This document shows positions 54,868-61,956 of a stretch of DNA of 64,000 nt, piece after piece. Each line of letters opens with the position of its first letter. Within the stretch, counting starts at the first letter, position 1. The DNA is from UBA668 sp963720695 (lineage in GTDB: Bacteria > Actinomycetota > Acidimicrobiia > Acidimicrobiales > Ilumatobacteraceae): positions 682,001-746,000 of the forward strand of contig CAVRGG010000004.1 of NCBI GenBank assembly GCA_963720695.1. The letters are read 5' to 3'. The position numbers were made by a program, and so were the translations under genes. Below the pieces are notes generated by a model, which was not told the origin of the DNA, did no database searches, and saw only the letters and a program-made list of their open reading frames with translations.

Positions 54868-55895
54868 CGCCCGCCTCCACGCAGCTGCGCGTCGATCGCT
54901 TCGCTGGCCCGCCGATACTCGGTGGCGAGCCAATCGTCAGCGAGGTGGAGGTAGATGCGGGTCGTCTCGATCGAGGCGTGGCCGGCTTGGGCTTGGATCG
55001 CTTCCAGCGACATGCCGGCCTCGCGGAGCCGGGTGAAACAGGTGTGTCGCAGCTCGTGACACGACGCGTGGGTGAGCCCAGCCCTGCCGCGTGCGCCTTG
55101 CATGATCTGATCGAGCCCGTCGACGCTCAGCGGCCCACCGCGATGGGGTCCTTTCAACACCACGAACACCCGATCGGTGGTCGCTTCGACGGGTCGTTCC
55201 TGATCGAGATAGCGGGCAACGGTCGTGAAGAACTGTGCCGACATCGGGATCAGTCGCTGATGTCCACCCTTGCCCTCGACGATGAACACCTGCCGGTCAC
55301 CGATGCGCAGATCGGCGAGCCGCAACCCGAGGACCTCGCAACGGCGCAACCCGCCGAGCACCATCGCTTCGACCATCGCCCGATCACGATCGGTTCGCAA
55401 CACCGCCCGCAGCCTGGTGACCTCGTCAACAGACAACACCCGCGGCAACGTCCGCGGGGTCCGCAACAACGGCACCCCACGCCGGCCACGCGCCAGTTCC
55501 CGGCGTGTCGACAGACCACGCGGCACCGGGTTCGATCGCACACCCGGTGTCTCGCACGCGACCAGGAACGCGTAAAGGCCCGACACGCTCGACAGGCGCC
55601 GCTGCACCGTGCGCGCCGACAACCCCGCCGACCCGTGCAACTCGACGACCTTGCCGCTCACCCCGCGCTGGGCGCGAATGAACGCGAACACATCCGCCGC
55701 CCGCACCGCATCGACCGGCTTGGCGACCACCGAGAAGAAGATCTGCAGATCGAACGCCGTTGCCCGCACGGTGTTCGGCCGGCATCGGCCAGCAACGAAC
55801 TCCAGATAGCGATCCAGCACCTCGACCCCCAACGCGTAGCCCACAACCCCAGGCACACGCGCCACCACCGGCGCAGCTCCCACGACCACCTCCAA
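54864..55895 (-). CDS. Tyrosine recombinase, first of a coupled pair
   Basis: Up to 343 aa; the start is uncertain (TTG 55895 or GTG 55889). N-terminal SAM-like domain (GRCRPNTVRATAFDLQIFF), then the catalytic set: Arg in GGLRRCEVLGL, Lys in GKGGHQRLIPM, HELRHTCFTRL, AGHASIETTR and Tyr in RIYLHLADD. Overlaps the second recombinase (ATGA), so the two are made together and probably act as a heteromeric recombinase, as in Tn554-like and recombinase-in-tandem elements. No third recombinase is present, unlike RIT trios. Confidence 0.85.
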   Translation of the reverse strand: MEVVVGAAPVVARVPGVVGYALGVEVLDRYLEFVAGRCRPNTVRATAFDLQIFFSVVAKPVDAVRAADVFAFIRAQRGVSGKVVELHGSAGLSARTVQRRLSSVSGLYAFLVACETPGVRSNPVPRGLSTRRELARGRRGVPLLRTPRTLPRVLSVDEVTRLRAVLRTDRDRAMVEAMVLGGLRRCEVLGLRLADLRIGDRQVFIVEGKGGHQRLIPMSAQFFTTVARYLDQERPVEATTDRVFVVLKGPHRGGPLSVDGLDQIMQGARGRAGLTHASCHELRHTCFTRLREAGMSLEAIQAQAGHASIETTRIYLHLADDWLATEYRRASEAIDAQLRGGGR

Positions 55896-56321
55896 CCCCT
55901 CGTCGAAAGAAGAAGCCTCGCCGCGCTGGACAATTGAACATGTTCGGTGGTTCGTGTGGTCCTGGGAGATGCGCGGAAGTTACTGGCTTTGGCCTTTGCC
56001 TCCGCCGGGCGCACTCGTGTTCTACGCTCAGTGGCCGGCCTTCGGGGTTGAGGACGTCGAAGCGACCATCGACACGACCGAACTTCGCTGAAAGAAGCCT
56101 CGAGGCCGCGGCCCGCTCGCGGCCGGACGTCCCGTAACCACGGACCGACACTGCCCGCCCAGATCTGCCGATATCGCGCACCCCGCTGGCTGCGAATCCG
56201 CACATATCAGCGAGCAGAACCACACCGGCTCGCCGGCAGTGCGTCATTACGCGAACTATCGAGCCTGCGGTCACTGGGTTGACACCGTGTGCTGTCGGAG
56301 CATCGGGATCGGCCGCTCGCC
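55896..56321. other. 426-bp non-coding segment with a dyad repeated at 59.8 kb
   Basis: No gene recognised. At 56156-56218 a 63-bp sequence runs from CGCCCAGATCTGCCGATATC to GCACATATCAGCGAGCAGA. Its ends form an inverted repeat, CTGCCGATAT / ATATC(A/G)GCGAGCAG. A second copy lies at 59779-59842. It could be a recombination site for the adjacent recombinases or a regulator site. Confidence 0.6.
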
Positions 56322-56534
56322 TCACGCAGTCAGAAGATGTGACCTGCGCATGGCCTCGACGTACTCGAGCGGATCTCCCTGGAGGATCTCGAGGTGCACC
56401 TGGAGGCTGCTCGGTCGCTCGGTGAGCGAGGCAACGCGTGCGAACGCAGGATCCTCGGCGTCGCCGGTGACGATGATCGCGCCCTCCAGGATCCGCTCCG
56501 GGTGCGCCGCTTCGGCGAGGATCGTCCACGGCAT
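56322..56534 (-). CDS. Small island protein, 70 aa (paralogue of 52687-52959)
   Basis: MPWTILAEAAHPERILEGAI, then IVTGDAEDPAFARVASLTER and a C-terminus MRRSHLLTA. Aligned with the 90-residue protein at 52.8 kb it shares HPERI-EGA, TGDAEDP, ARVASLTERP, VHLE, GD-LE and AMRR--LL-A. It lacks the N-terminal ~20 residues of that copy, so it may be truncated or start differently. Lies 26 bp left of ACAD-end copy C, mirroring the other copy beside copy B. Confidence 0.65.
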   Translation of the reverse strand: MPWTILAEAAHPERILEGAIIVTGDAEDPAFARVASLTERPSSLQVHLEILQGDPLEYVEAMRRSHLLTA

Positions 56535-56560
56535 GATCGAGCTGGGTGGGGCCGACGAGC

Positions 56561-56628
56561 GCTAGCTGAACAGCTTCTTCGCGATCACCATGCGCTGGAT
56601 CTGGTTGGTGCCCTCGTAGATCTGGGTG
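56561..56628. repeat. ACAD 3'-end repeat, copy C: proposed attL
   Basis: Identical to the real ACAD gene end at 61957-62024 except one C/T (67 of 68). The minus-strand translation TQIYEGTNQIQRMVIAKKLF-S-stop is unchanged. Similarity stops sharply at GATCTGGGTG, marking one edge of the crossover region. Together with copy D it brackets the integrase-bearing segment. Confidence 0.8.
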
Positions 56629-56733
56629 GTCTGGCACGATCGTCCGTCTGGTGCTGGGATGTGCTGCGCAGTGCCGCTGACCTGCAACGACAGTCCGTCG
56701 CGTGTTGGGCGGTGTTGTCGTGTGTCGTCCAGT

Positions 56734-56755
56734 ACTAGGGATGAAACTAGGGGTG
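56734..56755. promoter_or_regulatory. Paired ACTAGGG repeats, left arm-type site
   Basis: ACTAGGGATG (56734-56743) and ACTAGGGGTG (56746-56755), offset 12 bp. The same pair with the same offset occurs at 53464-53485 and 61889-61910. Location 100-180 bp inside att-like repeats fits arm-type integrase-binding sites. Confidence 0.6.
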
Positions 56756-56915
56756 GCGGGCACCACGGCGCCCGTCGACGGGCCCCGCACTTCGCCGAGC
56801 CAGCGGGTTGCCGCGATTATGTGCCGGCGGCCGCAGTTGCATAATGCACCCAGAGCGGGCATTCTGCTCGCCGATGCGGTTGGAACTTCGCGAGTCTCAG
56901 CGGCGTCGAAAGTCC

Positions 56916-57536
56916 ATGCGTGTCCCGTCCGTCGTCTGTGCCCTGGTGCTGTTGGCAGGGTGTTCATCGGGGCACACACCCCAAAGCACCACGACATCGA
57001 ACATTCCCCATCCTGCGGGCGCCTCGGACGTGGTGATCCAACTGGACGGATACCAGTTTGGAGGCGTGCCAGACGAGTTTGTCGTCGGACCAGAACTCGT
57101 TGTGTACGGCGACGGGTCGGTGTATGCGGAACTCCCCGACAGTGTGAAGAACGGAGTGGCGCAGTTCCGGTTGCTGCAGGGTCATCTCGACGAAGCCATG
57201 ATCCAGCGCTTGCTGTCGCGTGCTGAGGAGTTGCCGTCGGACTCGCCAGTCGGCGTCGCGGTCACCGACAACCCTGCGCGACCAATGATTGTCGGCACGC
57301 ACACCTGGGAGATCAACGACCGGTCCATCGAACCATTTGCGACTTACCTCAACGAGTTGCAATCCGCTGTGGCGGCGGGCGCGAGTGAGCCATGGCGTCC
57401 AGCACGCTGGATAGATCGTCCCTACCCCGGCTTCACCTGCTCGGTAGTGGAGCAAAGTGAGGTAGAGCCGTGGTACAACGCACCCGTCTACCCCCACCTC
57501 CTCGATCAGTACCCACTCGGCCAGTTCGACTGCTGA
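56916..57536 (+). CDS. Predicted lipoprotein, unknown function (island cargo)
   Basis: 206 aa from ATG 56916. Short signal with a lipobox: MRVPSVVCALVLLAGCSSG. The mature part is a soluble alpha/beta-looking domain (ASDVVIQLDGYQFGG, VVYGDGSVYAELPDS, LDEAMIQRLLSRAEELP, HTWEINDRSIEPFATYLNEL) with two C-terminal Cys. No family recognised. Codon use is less GC-rich than core genes, consistent with acquired DNA. First of six same-strand small genes. Confidence 0.7.
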   Translation: MRVPSVVCALVLLAGCSSGHTPQSTTTSNIPHPAGASDVVIQLDGYQFGGVPDEFVVGPELVVYGDGSVYAELPDSVKNGVAQFRLLQGHLDEAMIQRLLSRAEELPSDSPVGVAVTDNPARPMIVGTHTWEINDRSIEPFATYLNELQSAVAAGASEPWRPARWIDRPYPGFTCSVVEQSEVEPWYNAPVYPHLLDQYPLGQFDC

Positions 57537-57588
57537 CCCCGTGCAGACCGCCGCTAAGCACCGTCCGCAAGTACGCGATCATTGACCC

Positions 57589-57927
57589 GTGACCGTTGAC
57601 CTTTCTGATGTGGCCACGCCGGGACGAGGCCGTTGCACAGCCGGCGCGATCGTGGTCTCCGTTGCCGCGCTGGTATCAGGTTCGCTGGCGTGGCTGCTCG
57701 CGCTCGTCGCTGAGGGCACGCCTGCCGAGGAGTACGAGTCAGGAAGCAGGTTCGCGGCATCGGCACTCCTCGTCACTTCCGTCGTGCTCACCGTCCTGGC
57801 CGCACTCGTCGGCTACTGGCTCGCATGGACGTCCCGACGTCGAGGTCGGCTTGGCTTCTCGGTGATGGTTGGGCTCACGCCATGCCTGTTGGCCGTCGCC
57901 CTCGTTCCATGGTTGTGGAATCGATAG
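57589..57927 (+). CDS. Small membrane protein, 112 aa (island cargo)
   Basis: GTG start. Three hydrophobic segments: AGAIVVSVAALVSGSLAWLL, FAASALLVTSVVLTVLAALV and VMVGLTPCLLAVALVPWLW, with an Arg-rich loop (TSRRRGR) before the last. No family recognised. Followed within a few bases by a CTGCCGATA motif (57933). Confidence 0.6.
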   Translation: MTVDLSDVATPGRGRCTAGAIVVSVAALVSGSLAWLLALVAEGTPAEEYESGSRFAASALLVTSVVLTVLAALVGYWLAWTSRRRGRLGFSVMVGLTPCLLAVALVPWLWNR

Positions 57928-57972
57928 CGCATAGCTGCCGATAGGCGTGAACACCCGTGAGAGGATGAGGCC

Positions 57973-58218
57973 GTGACCGGCGGACAGAAGGCAGTGACCT
58001 CCATCGCTCTGGGAGCGGGTCTGGCAGTTGTTGCGTCAGCAGTCGCGGCGCGGTTGAACGGTCCGGCCGATGGTGGCTGGTTCATGTACTCGCCCAACTC
58101 GACGAGCCTCTACAGCGCCTCGTCCAGCGGGAGTACGGTCCGCACGGCAGCCGTCTGGCTCGCAGCAGTCGCCCTCTGGTTCGGAGTGTCCTGGCGACTC
58201 TTCCGGTCGGACAAGTAG
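57973..58218 (+). CDS. Small membrane protein, 81 aa (island cargo)
   Basis: GTG start after GAGAGGATGAGGCC. Two hydrophobic segments (VTSIALGAGLAVVASAVAA; TAAVWLAAVALWFGVSW) around a Ser-rich external loop (SPNSTSLYSASSSGSTV), basic end. No family recognised. A CTGCCGTTCTG motif follows 7 bp after the stop. Confidence 0.55.
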   Translation: MTGGQKAVTSIALGAGLAVVASAVAARLNGPADGGWFMYSPNSTSLYSASSSGSTVRTAAVWLAAVALWFGVSWRLFRSDK

Positions 58219-58340
58219 CGCAGACCTGCCGTTCTGTCGCTGGACAATGGACGCTGCATCCGACACTCTGATCGGGTGTCCGAGGGCCCGCTGAACCAAT
58301 CACAACAACCGCAACGACGGCCTCGCATGGGGCCGTGCAG

Positions 58341-58580
58341 ATGAGTCGGGCAGCCGTATTGCTGGCCAGTGGCGTCGTGCTCGTGACTGCGTCCGCGTTT
58401 GGCCGGCGCAGTGTGCGTCGGGCGAATGAAGTGCCTCCGATGGCTCGCCGACTTGGCCAACGCGGTTCTGTCGAGGATTGGCGGGCGGGCAACGATCGCG
58501 CTGCCACCGCGATGGCTTGGGCGGGAGTGGTGATGCTCGTCGCTGGCATCGTGGTGGGGCTCGCCGAGGTCCTTGGTTGA
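58341..58580 (+). CDS. Small membrane protein, 79 aa (island cargo)
   Basis: ATG 58341 (or GTG 58335). Helices SRAAVLLASGVVLVTASAFG and AMAWAGVVMLVAGIVVGLAEV flank a basic loop RRSVRRANEVPPMARRLGQR. Resembles many two-helix actinobacterial hypotheticals; no family assigned. An ATCTGCCGTTCTGCG motif follows at 58617. Confidence 0.55.
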   Translation: MSRAAVLLASGVVLVTASAFGRRSVRRANEVPPMARRLGQRGSVEDWRAGNDRAATAMAWAGVVMLVAGIVVGLAEVLG

Positions 58581-58661
58581 CATCTGAGCGCCGGGCGCGA
58601 CTCTCTCGGTCCGTCCCTATCTGCCGTTCTGCGTGCTGGGCCGGAGTGGAAGACTGTCACC

Positions 58662-59123
58662 GTGGAGGACCCTTTGCGCGTTGCCGACCTGCCGCAGCCG
58701 GCGCTGACGAGGGACAACCTGGTGGAGCAGTTGTTCGTCGCGTTGCCTGGTCAGCGCGAACGGTTTGATGCCGAGTCATGGCAGTACGAGCAGCCGGATG
58801 GCACATACGGCTACTACGGGGTTGTCGAGGAATACCTGACGAGGGGCTGCATCGTTCCTGCAATCACCGGGGGCGACGACAGCGACCTCGCACCGGCGTG
58901 CCGTTTCGTCGAGCGAATGCTCGCCTCCGATGACGACGAAGTTGCAGGTGCGGCCGCGATCTCCGTCGGGGAGCCGCTCGGGTTGACGGAGGTCGGTCTG
59001 GCGAGGGCGCTGTTCGCTGCCGACAGCGTGACACGGCCGGTGAAGGAACTCGTGTGGCCGTTCGCGTGTGGGGCACGAGACACCCCTGACGAATGGCGCT
59101 CTGGGCGGCGGCCGTTCTCGTGA
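58662..59123 (+). CDS. Soluble hypothetical protein, 153 aa (island cargo)
   Basis: GTG start. Acidic, helical, no signal or membrane segment: RDNLVEQLFVALPGQRERFD, YGVVEEYLTRGCIVPAITGG, CRFVERMLASDDDEVAGAAAI, GLTEVGLARALFAADS. The size, acidity and helical repeats recall immunity-type or DUF7674-like proteins found singly in islands, but that is only a resemblance. An ATCTGCCGTTCTGCC motif follows at 59138. Confidence 0.6.
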   Translation: MEDPLRVADLPQPALTRDNLVEQLFVALPGQRERFDAESWQYEQPDGTYGYYGVVEEYLTRGCIVPAITGGDDSDLAPACRFVERMLASDDDEVAGAAAISVGEPLGLTEVGLARALFAADSVTRPVKELVWPFACGARDTPDEWRSGRRPFS

Positions 59124-59214
59124 GGTGACCACACCTATCTGCCGTTCTGCCCGCCGGTTCCCTTCATTATCTCGACGATTCGGCGCGGACCGACCGGTGG
59201 GTAAGGATGGGCCA

Positions 59215-59763
59215 GTGCAATCTGGATCGCGCATCGGCCGCAAGGGTCTGGCCGTGCTCGTCGTCGCTTCCGGGTGGGCGTTCGGTCGGCGACGAGGACG
59301 CAGCGTGATTGACAGCGACTCGGATAGCCATGGTGACGACCCGCACGGTAGTCCCGGCAGCGCGGACCTGATTTCCCCCTACGGGCGAGGAAAGCCGAGT
59401 GCTCGACGCTGCGCACGGCGAGCCTCCGCCAAGGGCCAGACCGGGCTGGTTGTGCACTGCCTCGATCTCGGGAACACTGCCCTCGGGGTTGTCATGGACC
59501 CTCGATGGCACGAGGTGCGTGTTCGGATCGACAACGCCGAGACCATGAAGTTCTCGCTGTTCTCAGCTCGCCCAAGATTCGTGAGCCGGTCCGTCGGTGA
59601 TCACGTCTCTATATCCGTTCTCAACGAGGACCCCCCGCTACGCGTCCGAGTTGCTATCGAGCGGCTGCCAGTCATCGTGGAAATCCACCCTCGGCTCACT
59701 GTGCAGTACACCGCGCCGGTCGAACCATCGATCCGAGTCTGCTACTCAAGCGAGAAGCGCTGA
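59215..59763 (+). CDS. Hypothetical protein, 182 aa (island cargo)
   Basis: GTG 59215, 7 nt after GTAAGGAT. N-terminal hydrophobic stretch (GLAVLVVASGWAFG) followed by low-complexity Ser/Asp and Arg-rich parts that are weakly protein-like; the C-terminal ~80 residues (VVMDPRWHEVRVRIDNAETM, HVSISVLNEDPPLRVRVAI, LTVQYTAPVEPSIRVCY) form a plausible beta-rich domain. May be a frameshifted composite. A 64-bp dyad copy starts 15 bp after the stop. Confidence 0.45.
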   Translation: MQSGSRIGRKGLAVLVVASGWAFGRRRGRSVIDSDSDSHGDDPHGSPGSADLISPYGRGKPSARRCARRASAKGQTGLVVHCLDLGNTALGVVMDPRWHEVRVRIDNAETMKFSLFSARPRFVSRSVGDHVSISVLNEDPPLRVRVAIERLPVIVEIHPRLTVQYTAPVEPSIRVCYSSEKR

Positions 59764-59778
59764 CCGGCAGTCGGCTCC

Positions 59779-59842
59779 CGCCCAGATCTGCCGATATCGC
59801 GCACCTCGTCGAGGGCCGAGCCCGCACATATCGGCGAGCAGA
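59779..59842. repeat. Dyad repeat, second copy, closing the cargo row
   Basis: Matches 56156-56218 in both outer parts (CGCCCAGATCTGCCGATATC, then GCGCACC; and CGCACATATC-GCGAGCAGA), with ~15 bp of unrelated centre. GCCGATAT/ATATCGGC are inverted arms. It shares ATCTGCCG with shorter motifs after the cargo genes at 57933, 58224, 58619 and 59139. Confidence 0.6.
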
Positions 59843-59885
59843 TCGACGCGACCGGCGGTCATGCAGGACTCGGACGTTCTGCGAC

Positions 59886-60083
59886 TCAGGGAAGTGAGTG
59901 CTCGTCGACCAGGTCTGCGGTCACGCGCAACACCATGGAGCCAACCGAGTGATCGATCTGGACCACTTCGGCCGGAGCAACCCCCCAATTGTCGTCGCCG
60001 ACCACGACCGTCGCACCCACCTCGAGCGCCACATCATGCACGGCCCTACGGGCGGTCGCACGAATCAGCTCGATTGAAGTCAA
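59886..60083 (-). CDS. Small hypothetical protein, up to 65 aa (integrase operon)
   Basis: Last gene of the integrase operon. The start is unclear: TTG 60083 gives MTSIELIRATARRAVHDVAL, and a GTG lies further in. The middle, GATVVVGDDNWGVAPAEVVQ, looks like a real beta-strand core. No family recognised; similar tiny genes often accompany actinobacterial integrases. Confidence 0.4.
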   Translation of the reverse strand: MTSIELIRATARRAVHDVALEVGATVVVGDDNWGVAPAEVVQIDHSVGSMVLRVTADLVDEHSLP

Positions 60084-60113
60084 CGGTGAGCTAACGGCTC
60101 ATGCCGCCCGGCC

Positions 60114-60365
60114 TCAGCCGGCGGGCGCGTGATCGAGGAGGTGGCGGTTCTTGCTGATCGGGCCAGGAAGGATCGCGAAGTGGACCTGCCCGTCATCATC
60201 GACGGCGAGCACGCGCACCACGGCGACGGCCTGCGAGTTGCCGGCGAGCAGCATGCGGCCAGGCGCCACCCGCGACGGGTTGCGTGCGTCGCTCAGCAGG
60301 GACCAGCCGTTGCCGTCGTCGTCTTGTGCATTCAGGTCGGCCCGCAGGTCGATTTCGAGATCCAT
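60114..60365 (-). CDS. Small hypothetical protein, 83 aa (integrase operon)
   Basis: ATG 60365 behind a GGGAGG ribosome-binding site; ATG 60410 would overlap the preceding stop. MDLEIDLRADLNAQDDDGNG, WSLLSDARNPSRVAPGRMLL, AGNSQAVAVVRVLAVDDDGQ, VHFAILPGPISKNRHLL: a small beta-rich acidic protein. No family name known to me. Lies 35 bp after the 125-residue gene on the same strand. Confidence 0.6.
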   Translation of the reverse strand: MDLEIDLRADLNAQDDDGNGWSLLSDARNPSRVAPGRMLLAGNSQAVAVVRVLAVDDDGQVHFAILPGPISKNRHLLDHAPAG

Positions 60366-60399
60366 TCCGGGCCTCCCTTCGTCACGCCCGTTGTGCATG

Positions 60400-60777
60400 T
60401 CACGACTCATGATACGGGTTCACGACTGTGCGGTGATCGCAGCCGACCAGGCGATCGAGCCCTTCGTCGAGGTCGTCCACATCGATGGTGTGGTGAAGCG
60501 GATTGCGGCCGCTGGGGACGAGGACGAGTCCGGCGGCGCGGATCGAACCCACCGTCATCAGCGTGAGCGACTCGAAGCGAACGAGCGGTGACGTCTGCAC
60601 GAGCTCGTCCACGCTCACCCCGTCAGCGGCGAAGACCGAGATTGCGTAGACGCCGTAGACCGAATGCGCACGCCGGGCGTCCTCGGCAAGCAGTTCGCGC
60701 CGCAGCTCCCCACCGCGAACGACCACGACCGTGTCATCACTGAGCTCACCCGAGGGTCGGATGTAGCGCTGCTTCAC
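60400..60777 (-). CDS. Conserved integrase-associated hypothetical protein, 125 aa
   Basis: GTG 60777 overlaps the integrase stop (GTGA). KQRYIRPSGELSDDTVVVVR, GGELRRELLAEDARRAHSVY, GVYAISVFAADGVSVDELVQ, PLVRFESLTLMTVGSIRAAG, LDRLVGCDHRTVVNPYHES. I recognise this type as a small protein often encoded beside phage-type integrases in actinobacterial elements; function unknown. Translational coupling to the integrase suggests a role in recombination or element control. Confidence 0.7.
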   Translation of the reverse strand: MKQRYIRPSGELSDDTVVVVRGGELRRELLAEDARRAHSVYGVYAISVFAADGVSVDELVQTSPLVRFESLTLMTVGSIRAAGLVLVPSGRNPLHHTIDVDDLDEGLDRLVGCDHRTVVNPYHES

Positions 60778-61871
60778 GTCTCCTCCAATGCACTCGCCAG
60801 GGTGGCTGCCACCCCGGCGTCGGCGCCGTCCAGGGCGTGGGCGTAGGTTCGCAGTGTCATCGCCGGATTGGCATGTCCCAACCTGCCGGCCACGGTGCGG
60901 ATGTCGTGACCGCGACCGATCGCTTCCGTGGCCGACCAGTGGCGCAGGTCGTGCAGGCGCCACCGTGTCTCGATTCCTGCGTCACGGCGGGCGAGGCGCC
61001 ACCAGGCGGTCAGGCGCTCCGGGTTCAGCGGCCGCTCCCCCGCCTGCAGCATCCACGGGCCGTAGCGCTCACGCTCCCTGCGGAGCACCTCGATGGCCGC
61101 CACCGTCCGTTCGTCGAGGCGCACGACCCGCTGGTTGCCGGTCTTCGTGGCCGCATCGAGGAGCGCGGGCACCTGTCTGTCACTCACCGAACCGGTTCGC
61201 TCGATCGCGATGCTGGAGTCGATGGTCAGCCGGTCGCCGTCGAGATCGCGATAGACGAGTGCACAGAGCTCGGAGCGGCGGGCGCCGGTGATCGCCGCCA
61301 GGCGGAAGGCGAGGCCGGCTGCCGGGTCGAGTCGCTCGCCGGCCTCGATCACGGCTCGTACGTCGGCTGCGGTCATGGCGGCCCGCGGCTTGGTCGTGCG
61401 CCGGCCCAGGGTGGCCAGTGCGGCCACGTTGGTGGTGACCCAACCCCAGCGGGCCGCCTGCGACAGCGAGGCCCGCAGCACCAGGTGCTGGTTCCGCAGT
61501 GACGACTCCCCCACGCCCGCGGCACGCAAGCGGGTGTGCCAGCGATCCACGTCGGCGACGGTCAGCCGGGCGAGCTGTATTCGGGCGATCTTGTCCGCCT
61601 TCACCAGCGAGGCCCGGCTGGTCTGATCGCGCACCGTGGAAGCCGCCCACGTGGGCGTGTGTGTGTCGATCCACGCCTCCAGCGCATCGGCCACCGTTCG
61701 CCCGTCGGCCGCCGCAGGAGGCGCCACGGTCAGCTCGGCGGCCGCTCGCTGCGCATCACGCTTGGTGCCGCGCACCGTGCGCGACACCTGCTTCGGCCGA
61801 CCGCCGTCGTCGTTGCCGACGAACACGCGCACCTCCCACACACCCGGTTTGCGCTGACGGATCGTCGCCAT
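60774..61871 (-). CDS. int: Phage-type tyrosine integrase of the ACAD-site element
   Basis: 365 aa. N-terminal arm-DNA-binding domain (ATIRQRKPGVWEVRVFVGND), SAM-like core-binding domain (WIDTHTPTWAASTVRDQTSR), and catalytic domain: Arg in TGARRSELCALVYRD, Lys in KTGNQRVVRL, HDLRHWSATEAIG, LGHANPAMTL, Tyr in RTYAHALDG. An arm-binding domain implies arm-type DNA sites, and paired ACTAGGG repeats lie 18-39 bp upstream. The start is 86 bp from the ACAD 3' end (attR). Heads a four-gene operon. Confidence 0.92.
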   Translation of the reverse strand: MATIRQRKPGVWEVRVFVGNDDGGRPKQVSRTVRGTKRDAQRAAAELTVAPPAAADGRTVADALEAWIDTHTPTWAASTVRDQTSRASLVKADKIARIQLARLTVADVDRWHTRLRAAGVGESSLRNQHLVLRASLSQAARWGWVTTNVAALATLGRRTTKPRAAMTAADVRAVIEAGERLDPAAGLAFRLAAITGARRSELCALVYRDLDGDRLTIDSSIAIERTGSVSDRQVPALLDAATKTGNQRVVRLDERTVAAIEVLRRERERYGPWMLQAGERPLNPERLTAWWRLARRDAGIETRWRLHDLRHWSATEAIGRGHDIRTVAGRLGHANPAMTLRTYAHALDGADAGVAATLASALEET

Positions 61872-61888
61872 GCCCTGCGATGATAGCG

Positions 61889-61910
61889 ACTAGGGATGCC
61901 ACTAGGGAAG
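61889..61910. promoter_or_regulatory. Paired ACTAGGG repeats, right arm-type site
   Basis: ACTAGGGATG (61889-61898) and ACTAGGGAAG (61901-61910), offset 12 bp, between the integrase start and attR. Same spacing and sequence as the left-end pairs at 56734 and 53464. They could bind the integrase arm domain and also autoregulate its promoter. Confidence 0.6.
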
Positions 61911-61956
61911 GACCGAAAACTCGGCAACACAGGGCAACACCAGTGGGATCGAAAAG

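Noticed and set aside
53592..55895. RIT (recombinase-in-trio) element
   Set aside because: Three minus-strand frames looked like three recombinases, but the small middle one is the N-terminal domain of the frameshifted second recombinase, leaving two.
55426..56997. 523-codon minus-strand frame crossing the recombinase start, the dyad and copy C
   Set aside because: It links unrelated segments, overlaps a convincing recombinase in another frame and has no domain; similarity to the frame near copy B follows from DNA homology of the element ends.
56916..59842. Classical integron cassette array
   Set aside because: No IntI-type integrase and no attC core (GTTRRRY/RYYYAAC) at the repeated motifs; a cassette-like arrangement is kept only as a hypothesis.
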